Assembly (NCBI GenBank): GCA_963920525.1
Contig: OY986435.1
Coordinates: forward strand, 226,809,293 to 226,873,292
Direction: 5' to 3'
Origin: Dichetophora obliterata
Lineage: Eukaryota > Arthropoda > Insecta > Diptera > Sciomyzidae
Length of the DNA stretch: 64,000 nucleotides
Below are positions 56,841-64,000 of the stretch, piece after piece (position 1 is the stretch's first letter; each line of letters opens with the position of its first letter). The translations under genes were made by a program, and so were the position numbers. The notes beneath the pieces were generated by a model. The model ran no database searches. It was not told the DNA's origin and saw only the letters and a program-made list of their open reading frames with translations.

Positions 56841-57268
56841 GCAACGTCGGTTCAATTCGAGTAGTTCGTTATTCATTTTAGGAAAATTACAAATTTAAAT
56901 AAAAAAATCAAAATTAAATTACGTTTGGATTTGAACTGAAAAAAAAATCCTCAATTAAAAGTCACTAACTGTTAAATTTTCCCAAGTTAGCTTATTCTGT
57001 AATTAAACCTAACTGCCAGTTAGCTAACTGGAGAAACTTAAAAAAATTAGCTAAATGAGAGTGAAAAAACACAATATCATGAATTTCCATTTTTAATTGC
57101 AGATTAAAATTTAACTGAGAGTGAATAAAACGGCTTTTATTGCCTTTATATTTATTTCGCAAATTTTTAAGTTTGTTTTTTGTTTTTTTTTTATAGACTG
57201 AACCAACGCTCAGGGGATGCCCCCTATAAATGCGTAAGCATTGTGTTGATTCGGAAGATGGGTGATAA

Positions 57269-59500
57269 TTAGTTGGAGGGTGGATAGATGGAGTAGTGTC
57301 GGTGAAGATTTGTTTTAAATTTGCACAGCTCAAAACTGCCGGGAAACACGCTCGCACGGAGACTATTTCACAACTTAACTGAGCGACTAAAGAACGAATT
57401 ATCGCGGTAATGCGAGGTTCTATTAGGCATCGATGCAATAGTAAAGGGGTGGGCTTGGACAGCTGCCCGAGTGGACCTGGGAAACACAAGAGCTAGTGGT
57501 GTCAGGCCATGTATCTCCCTTGAACACTTCCCATGGTAATACCTATACAGAAGGCTTTGGCAACCTACATTACGTCGATGCTCAAGAGAGTTGAGAGAGG
57601 ATGAAATACTTTCATCTCCTATCAAATATATCGCACGACGTTGAATTCGGTCCAGAAGCTCCAAATAAGATCTTGAAGCCCCTGCCCAAATGTGCGAATT
57701 GTACTCCATTTTCGGCCTAATATATGAGGTGTAGATCATGCGAAGATCAGCTGAAGTGAAATATTTTTTGCACCGTTTTAGAAAACCGCTTCTTTCGACA
57801 CATCGAAAATATGATCATTCCAACGAAGATCAGATTGGATCGATATGCCCAGAACGTCAAGAGCGGCTGATTCCACAAAATCCACACCATTCATACTGAG
57901 AGGAGCTAAAGGGCAATTCACTCGCTTGTGGGTCAACAGACAACACTGGGTCTTGCTTGCATTGAACTCTACTCTATTAGCAAGACCCCACTCAGAGATT
58001 TTTTGTAGATCATTAAGGAGTGTGTCATTCATAGCTTGCCTTTTTCTCTCAATCTCCATAGAGCTTGGGCGTTTTTTGAATGAATATGAATGACAAATGC
58101 TGCTGTCGTCCGCAAACGAATGTATTGGGTTATGCGTCAACGACAGAAGGTCGTTGATAAAAACCAGAAACAAAGTTGGCGATAGAACTGAACCCTGTGG
58201 TACTCCCGCGTTGATGGCGTGCTTCTCGGACGAAATACCGTCAACTACGACTCGAATCGTTCTGTCCTTGAGAAAACACGTGATCCATCGAGCAAAATTA
58301 CCATCAAAACCATATGCAGCAAGTTTTGACACGAGCGCTTTATGCCACACTCGGTCGAACGCTTTTGAAATATCCAGAGCAACAACCCTGCTCTCGCCGA
58401 AAAAGTGAACGCATTTATTCCATTCTTCGGTTAAGAACGCCATAAGATCACCAGTAGAGCGAGCCCTACGGAAACCACATTGACGGTCACTGAGCAGTTG
58501 GTTGTGCTCCAGATAGTTCATAACGTTGAAGTTTATTACGCTCTCCATAACTTTGGAAAGCGTAGAGCATATCGCAATGGGTCGGTAGTTTGCAGGGTTC
58601 GTGGCATCAGCCTTTTTAGGTACCGGCTGGACATTTGCCACCTTCCAACAAGATGGAAATATTCCTGTTCTGTAGGAGATGTTGAAAAGGTTGCGCAAAG
58701 GCCGAGCCAGCGAAGAAGCACACATTTTAAGCACAATTGGCGGTATGCCATCAGGACCAGAGGCTTTGTTTACGTTGAGATTTAGAAGGACCCTTTTAGC
58801 TGCTCTTGTTCGAAAGTATATCTCCTGCATTGCTGAAGATCCATTCCCAACAAAGGGCAGTGGTTTATTGCTATCCGAGAGAGTGGAATTTTGTGCAAAC
58901 AATCTAGCCAATAGGTTCGCTTTATCAGCCGAGTCAGTGAAGATTTGGTCATCTTTTAAAAGAGCTGGAATCGATGACGATGTCTGGTTCTTAACTCTTT
59001 TAACAATGACCAAAAATTTTTGCTCCCTTTGGGGCAGAGAAGAACCTGTTTTCGAATGCGAGCTTCGTGCAGAAACTTTTCGCGTTTTAAAATTACATTA
59101 CAGAGATTCCTTGCCTCGATGCGAAGTCTTTTAGTATCAGTATTCTTGTTAGAACGCCAATTCTGAAAAGCTTCCTCTTTGGACCTGACTGCAATCCTGC
59201 AAGTCGCATTAAACCATGAGTGTGGTCTTTTGGTTTAATGCTTCTCATCTTATTGGGAATGAAAGACCCCATACCCAATAAAATAATTTCTTGTACCATA
59301 ACAGCCGCGGCATTCACATTTCTATCAGCGAAACATAATTTTCAATTGAAGCTGCGATAAAAATTATTCAACGCAGTCCAATTTGCCTTTCCATAAAACC
59401 ATGCAGTCCTCTTCGGGGCTTTAGGCGTAGAGGTGCAGGGGTTAGAATATGGAAAAACAGCAGATATGGTACAATGGTCCGAGTTACCAAGAGGTGCGTT
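57269..59500 (-). pseudogene. non-LTR reverse transcriptase, nearly complete but inactivated
   Basis: A continuous 411-residue frame (59013-57778) covers NKASGPDGIPPIVLKMC, ANYRPIAICSTLSKVMES, RVVALDISKAFDRVWHKAL (first catalytic D), NAGVPQGSVLSPTLFLVFIN, IHSFADDSSICHSYSF (DD pair) and LDVLGISIQSDLRWNDHI. Upstream, QNWRSNKNTD, KQVLLCPKGSKNFWSLL and the linker are in another frame (shift near 58990). Downstream a frameshift with loss of a few codons occurs at ~57775; the last part runs GFLKRCKKYFTSADLRMIYT to DNSFFSRSVKL, where TGA (57370-57368) replaces the conserved tryptophan of -LWNSLP-; sense continues to TAA at 57269. Three lesions in ~740 codons. Confidence 0.92.
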
Positions 59501-59505
59501 GACAC

Positions 59506-59817
59506 TAGGGTGGATCGAAAAAACATTTTTTTGTCTGATCGAATTCTAATAGCACGCAAAAGTTGCGTACTTATGCCAATAGTGTCTGTGCAAAATATTA
59601 ACTTAATTGGATAATATCTTCTGTCTCAAACCTTCGCCCAAAGTTTGTTCATACCATTTATATAGGAAAAAAGTGTTCTTTTTTTGGAAAAAGTCATCAT
59701 TATTTTTTTTTAGTGTAAATTGTTACAAAACTGGTACGAATCTCATTTTGCAATTAATTGCTTGTTACAATGACTTATCAAACATAATAATTGGACAAAA
59801 ACTACAGGAATTGTGAT
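59506..59817 (+). repeat. left TIR of the 3.58-kb transposon
   Basis: About 312 bases, mirrored at 62772-63085. Contains a T-rich stretch TTTTTTTGGAAAAAGTCATC and ends around TACAGGAATTGTGATA. The inverted partner ends TATCGCAACTCTTGTAG. Confidence 0.92.
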
Positions 59818-60168
59818 ATTTTACTTTTCGAAAAAATAGTTTTTTCTTATTGTATTGAAAAATCGTTAAAATACAAATTCAAATATTCTTGCTTTGTTGC
59901 AGTTTTCTGCGAACAATCGATCGACGTCTCTGCTAGCTTGCGTGTGCGTTTATGTTGTTGTTGCCTGTAATTTTTATTTTCTTGTTCCCAGAATTTAAGC
60001 AGAAAAGAATTTCTATTGTAAAATTGATTTGGCTGCTACTTTGCATTTGAATAATAAAGCTCAACAGTAAAGTCAAGTCAATCTGTTTTTTATCTCTTGT
60101 CTTTCCGGAGTATTTTTTAGTGTTTTCCTGTATTTAAATTTATAAATCAAAGTCTAATTGCTTTCATA
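59818..60168 (+). promoter_or_regulatory. probable 5' leader and promoter of the transposase gene
   Basis: The 351 bases between TIR and coding region hold no other gene. I see GC-richer words GATCGATCGACGTCTCTGCT and TGTTGTTGTTGCC and a TATTTAAATTTATAAAT tract 25-40 bases before the ATG at 60169, but no defined start site. Assignment is positional only. Confidence 0.35.
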
Positions 60169-62453
60169 ATGTCAGACTCGAAATTTTCTTCACGGCATGC
60201 AGTCACTTGCCCAATTTTTGGAATTCCAAAAGACTTTATGGATCTCAGCTGCCGACATACGAAGACGTGATAAGATGTTGTCTTGACGTGCGGCGCCTTA
60301 TGGGATTAGAAAGTGGTGGGAAAAAGGAGCCAACATTTGCTGACATTTCAGATGTTGTGGCTGAAAAAATTGAAGCCTTATACAAAAAGGCGTCGATCCC
60401 AAGAGTGTCACATACTCGAGTAATTCAAATGTTAAATGCTTACCACACCTTATATACAAAGTTGAAGAATGAGCTCAGACAGCTTAACAGGTGTCCAGGA
60501 CTGCAAAGAAAGGCTGCCGAGTTTAGAACTGCAGCTAGAAAACTTTTCGACATTGCATCATGTAAGTGCTCAAATTTTGAAATTTGCAATTGTCCCAAAG
60601 GAAAAAAAATCCCGCCTCTCAAACGTCCCTTTCTCATCGACCAACGACGTCAAAGAAAATTGCACATCAGTCGTGTGGATATACATGAATCAAAGAAATT
60701 GACAGCGAGATTAGAACGCAAATTACTAAATGAAAAGAGAGAAAAATTGCAAATTCAGGAAGAAATTCCCAGTACCTCTTCATCGCTCGATTTAACAAAG
60801 ATAGACTGTCTTACCGAAATTGAGAACGACAATGATGATGGCTGTGACCTTTACAAACCACCAATATGTAACCAACCAGTCAAAAATATTCAAATGAGAA
60901 TACATTTGAAAGAAAGTGTTCTCGTTTCTCAACGCTTTGGGGTCAGTGATAGAGCAGCAGCTGCAATCGTTACCTCTGCATTTAAAGATGTAGGATTGAT
61001 AGCCGCTGATAGACCAGCAATGATCACTGATAGAAACAAAATCAGACGTGATAAATTTAAAACAGGTGAAGATTTATATATCAGATCAAAAAATTATGGT
61101 CCGATAACAGGCCTTTACTTTGACGGTCGTAAAGATAGCACCATGTCTCAAATTAAGCACGGTACAAAGTATTACCGACGAACAATCAAGGAGGAGCATA
61201 TTTCCCTTGTAGCGGAGCCAAATTCTTCATATGTAGGCCACGTAACCCCTCAATCAGGAAGCGCTCTAGATGATTGCAATGCCATTTATGAGTATGCTTG
61301 CAAAGAATTTAGTGGGGGTTTGACAAACCTTTTGCTTTTAGGATGTGACGGGACCAATGTAAATACTGGTTGGACCGGGGGAGTGGTAAGGAAGTTAGAA
61401 GAAAAGCTTCAGCGGCCACTGCAATGGATGGTATGCCTTATTCATTTCAACGAGCTACCGTTTCGAAGTTTGTTTGGAACCATCGATGGTACTACTTCTG
61501 GACCGAATTCTTATATAGGACCAATTGGATCCAAATTGACAGATTGCGAGACACGGCCTATCGCTAAATATACAGCTGTCAAATGCGATTTACCTGACTT
61601 TGATTCTAAATGTCTAAGCCAAGACCAAAAGTATTTGCTTGATATATCCCGAGCAGTGGCATCAGGTGTTTGTACAGATGACCTCCAATGCCGAGACCCA
61701 GGTAAGATTAACAAGGCTCGATGGCTTACCACTGCAAGTCGTGTTTTAAGATTATACGTTTCTACACGCACACCATCGGCGAAATTTCAGCACATTGTTA
61801 AGTATTTACTTAAAGTTTACGTCCCCATGTGGTTTAAGATCAAAAGGGATGAATCAATCAAAGATGGTTCCAGGCATCTCTTTGAGATCATACAACGATC
61901 AAGATTCCTGCCACCTGCATATCGCATCGTTGTGAATCGCTCGATTCAGCAGAACGCATTCTTCGCATTGCCGGAAAATATCCTTCTTAGCATGATAACA
62001 GACACCAGAACAGATATACGCCAAGATGCGCTTAAAATTATTTTGAAGGCCAGAGAAACGGCTCGCTCTAAATCATGTGGAGTTGTTCGCCACAATATTG
62101 TGCCTTCCATTAATTTTAAGGCTACACATTATTCTAAGATAATTGACTGGAAAGCTCCAGCCTTGACAGTAACGTCGCCTCCAGTTTTGGATCATGTGTC
62201 TGATGATGAACTCATGCAAAAGTTATCAGGTAACGAACTGTTTGTCGATTGGGATTTTTGTAAGTTTCCGTGTCACACAGTGGCTGTTGAACGGACAGTA
62301 AAACTAGTAACGGAGGCAGCAAGCAGAGTATGCGGCCAGGAAGCTCGAGACCGACACATAAGGTCAACTTTACAGTCTCGAAAACGACTGCCTATATTTG
62401 AAACAAAATCTGATTTTTTTCTAGCCGATATAACTGATACTGATACAGATTAA
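60169..62453 (+). CDS. hAT-related transposase, one N-terminal frameshift, otherwise intact
   Basis: From ATG 60169 the product starts MSDSKFSSRHAVTCPIFGIP (KDFMDLS), then the frame shifts by one base around 60236-60246 into QLPTYEDVIRCCLDVRRLMG, which runs without a stop to TAA at 62451-62453. Numbered from codon 60207 the open frame has 748 codons. Visible features: helical N-terminus; a cysteine cluster C119-x-C121-x5-C127-x-C129; D306 (GLYFDGRKDS) and D381 (LLGCDGTNVN), 75 apart; C410-x2-H413 (QWMVCLIHFNELPF); RW at 505-506; and E695 in HTVAVERTVKLVTEA. The D...D...C-x2-H...RW...E order is that of hAT transposases (Hermes D180, D248, E572), but the C-terminal motif is VERTVKLVTEA, not the usual SSERxFS. 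It probably cuts DNA at the TIRs. Alternatives: true start further in, or short intron across the shift. Confidence 0.88.
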
Positions 62454-62771
62454 CTCTACTTTAAAAATTTAAATTTTAAAAAAAAAAACATTATATAAAA
62501 ATATAATAAAAAAATTATACAAAAAAAAAATACAAAAAAATACAGCCCTTCATGGTTGGGTGGTTGGAGAGGGCTCAGGTGGAACCTGAAGTGTAGCCAC
62601 CTCCACGTGGTAGGTTCTGGGTCACGTTAGTTATAACAAGTGAGCTGAGAGCTATTTGAGAGAAAATTATGTAATCTGCTCTAAAGCCTTTTGTACTTGG
62701 CAGCAATAAAATTTAATGTGGCATTTTAGACCAACATTTCGAATATTTGAGGCCAGTTTCGGGACAGAAAG
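62454..62771 (+). other. 3' untranslated part of the transposon
   Basis: A-rich directly after the stop, then a GC-richer block 62536-62640 (CCTTCATGGTTGGGTGGTTG, CACCTCCACGTGG) that I cannot assign, then GCAATAAAATTTAATGTGGC near 62702, containing an AATAAA polyadenylation-type signal about 250 bases after the stop. Confidence 0.45.
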
Positions 62772-63093
62772 TATCGCAACTCTTGTAGATTTTGTCCAAT
62801 TATTATGTTTGATAAGTCATTGTAACAAACAATTAATTGCAAAATGAGATGCGTACCAGTTTTGTAACAATTTACACTAAAAAAAAAAATAATGATGACT
62901 TTTTCCAAAAAAGGAACACTTTTTTCCTATATCAATGGTATGAACAAACTTTAGGCGAAGGTTTGAGACAGAAGATATTATCCAATTAAGTTAATATTTA
63001 GCACAGACACTATTGGCATAAGTACGCAACTTTTGCGTGCTATTAGAATTCGATCAGACAAAAAATGTTTTTTCGATCCATCCTAGTTGACAC

Positions 63094-63740
63094 TCACATC
63101 ATATTTTTCATGATGTGAAGTCAGAAAAAGGTCAAGGATATTATGGCTTTGCAAATCACTTTGAGGGAAAAAAAGTGGGTTCCTTCACTAATTGAATCAG
63201 TTGAATCAATTCAGCAAATAACTCAACATATTGTCCAACAGGTGTCAATGGGCCCGAGTGACGTAACCAAGCCGGGTTGTGGACATTGAAATCGCCTGCT
63301 ACAACGATCTCACTGTCAGGAAACAACCCCAAAATATGCGTGATCGAATCAGAGAGAGAGAGAGTCCAGTTTGTTAAAAGTGGGCTCCCTCCCTAGATTC
63401 GGGCTTCTATAAATAAAACAAAAATGCAGCAAGTGATAGCGAAGCCTGAACCTAACCCACATTGAGCTAAACTCTGGATCGGTCACGTTCAGACTCCTCT
63501 CACACTGGTACGCTACATCCGTTCTTATAAAAAGGGTGATGCCTCTATGCAAGGAAAATAATGACAGTAAGCGGTACTCAGGTATATGAAAATTCAGTGA
63601 ATCTGCATCCTCGGCCACCTGGGTCTCACCTAGTGCCATTTTTTGAGGCCTATGTAGAGTACAATGAACTTATACGGAGAAAAAATTCGCCCTCAGTCCA
63701 CGAACATTGCAGAAATCTATGCGAAAATTACCCGACATTT
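63094..63740 (-). pseudogene. APE endonuclease domain of the Jockey-like element
   Basis: Minus strand: FCNVRGLRANFFSVYKF (63715-63665), LGETQVAEDADSLNFHIPEY then GITLFIRTDVAYQCERSLNV and MWVRFRLRYHLLHFCFIYRS (63640-63400), then IVVAGDFNVHNPAWLRHS (about 63310-63250) and SHHEKYDVSVN ending at the transposon junction; NAPLGNSDHCTISAVFPYS resumes at 59498. The E of ETQ, D/N of GDFNVHN and SDH are the catalytic residues of apurinic-type endonucleases. Damage: a deletion between VYKF and LGETQ, an expanded (AG)n run (63353-63364) and stops near 63200. Confidence 0.9.
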
Positions 63741-64000
63741 CCGCACCATGCAAAAATCAAACAAATAAGGGCATACAAGGTAATTAGTTACGGCTGCAAG
63801 AGAGCTGCACAACATGAGCAATATAAAAAGTACTGAAGCAAGTGTTATGCCTTTACTTCAGCACTATTCAGCCCACTGTGCAATCCTACTTATAAATGTA
63901 ACTAATGTGAAAGGATGGGGGAGTTGACGGAACCGAAAAAAAAACAACAATTACTTACACCACGAGGAGCATAGAAAGGCCCCTCGCATGGTCAGACAAA
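63741..64000. other. window end, probable 5' part of the Jockey-like element
   Basis: No motif recognised. GCAAGAGAGCTGCACAACAT and GCCCCTCGCATGGTCAGAC are less AT-rich than typical spacer. The element may continue past the window. Confidence 0.35.

Larger units (their letters stand above)
54791..57134. mobile_element. PIF/Harbinger element with two convergent genes
   Basis: The left end GGGCTGTTTTATTCTCTCTC-AGTTAAATT is mirrored from the right by GCCGTTTTATTCACTCTC-AGTTAAATT; TTT flanks both sides (54788-54790, 57135-57137), a 3-base duplication as Harbinger makes. Near the ends, CTAACTGGCAGTTA and TAACTGCCAGTTAGCTAACTG words recur as probable subterminal sites. Inside are a Myb/SANT-like gene (+) and a DDE nuclease gene (-), the canonical two-gene layout. 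Confidence 0.88.
59506..63085 (+). mobile_element. 3.58-kb DNA transposon, long TIRs, 8-bp duplication, near-intact transposase
   Basis: GTTGACAC is duplicated perfectly at 59498-59505 and 63086-63093; deleting one copy with the element restores the endonuclease frame (..YDVSVNAPLGNSDH..). Ends TAGGGTGGATCGAAAAAACA and, from the right, TAGGATGGATCGAAAAAACA. The TIRs extend ~312 bases (59506-59817 and 62772-63085) with ~90% identity and include CAAAAGTTGCGTACTTATGC and AAACCTTCGCC-x-AAAGTTTG words. A single gene (+) fills the centre. Duplication size and T-A-G-G-G end resemble hAT; the transposase is atypical. Confidence 0.93.
57182..64000 (-). mobile_element. Jockey-like non-LTR retrotransposon, split by a DNA transposon, running off the window
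   Basis: The 3' end lies at the left with a poly(A) tail (T-run 57182-57192 on the plus strand). Going right: RT (57269-59013), endonuclease-RT linker (59013-59440), endonuclease 3' part (59440-59505), a foreign 3.58-kb transposon (59506-63085) with its 8-bp duplication, then endonuclease 5' part (63086-63740). Sequence beyond 63740 is probably its 5' part or ORF1 but has no recognisable motif. Poly(A) tail, APE-type endonuclease and no RNase H fit the Jockey/CR1 group. Confidence 0.9.

Noticed and set aside
58679..59134. 151-codon plus-strand frame over the reverse transcriptase
   Set aside because: Antisense to the RT coding frame, which carries clear RT motifs on the minus strand.
1..64000. 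CRISPR arrays, bacterial operons, LTR retrotransposons or endogenous viral genes
   Set aside because: No regularly spaced identical repeats with unique spacers, no ribosome-binding-site gene clusters, and no paired LTRs, integrase or envelope-like frames were seen; the sequence is eukaryotic.

Overview
The window looks like intergenic DNA from an AT-rich insect genome, probably a fly (Diptera). I found no host protein-coding gene, no rRNA and no genuine tRNA that I can defend. Almost everything recognisable is a transposable element (TE) or its debris: Tc1/mariner, pogo/Tigger, hAT, PIF/Harbinger, Helitron helicase, two or more kinds of non-LTR retrotransposon, two tRNA-derived SINE families, fold-back elements and MITE-like hairpins. 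The fly assignment is an inference from this mixture, the 55-nt putative intron and the low GC; no marker gene proves it.

Layout. 1-7.3 kb: a small MITE, the 3' end of a non-LTR element, a ~1.2-kb repeat (copy 1) carrying a fold-back insertion with 5-bp target duplication, and an inverted-repeat element with a tandem-repeat core. 7.3-17 kb: a 3.4-kb hAT-like composite (perfect 8-bp target duplication) hosting a SINE and other elements, then several non-autonomous elements with terminal inverted repeats (TIRs). 17.8-23.3 kb: a large TIR element with a SINE, a mariner split by an unusual 24-bp-repeat element, and two dead hAT transposases. 27.5-32.5 kb: a complete-ended Tigger with a 5'-truncated non-LTR and a second TIR element inside it. 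33.5-38.7 kb: hairpins, SINEs, a hAT, a 1.2-kb fold-back and a Helitron helicase remnant. 43.2-47.5 kb: a hAT-ended composite with four nested levels. 49-53.2 kb: a fold-back and two tandem arrays. 53.8-57.1 kb: a dead Tc1 followed by a two-gene Harbinger. 57.2-64 kb: a Jockey-like non-LTR whose endonuclease domain is split by a 3.58-kb DNA transposon.

The best candidate for something under-described is the 59506-63085 element: ~312-bp TIRs, a perfect 8-bp target duplication, and one almost intact 748-codon reading frame with hAT-like spacing of acidic residues and a C-x2-H, but otherwise unlike canonical hAT transposases. It is the only near-intact long gene in the window. The 19715-20603 element (two arrays of exact 24-bp units, inverted ends, apparent 2-bp duplication) is the second. 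Because many insertions are nested and keep their target duplications, relative insertion order can be read directly in several places.
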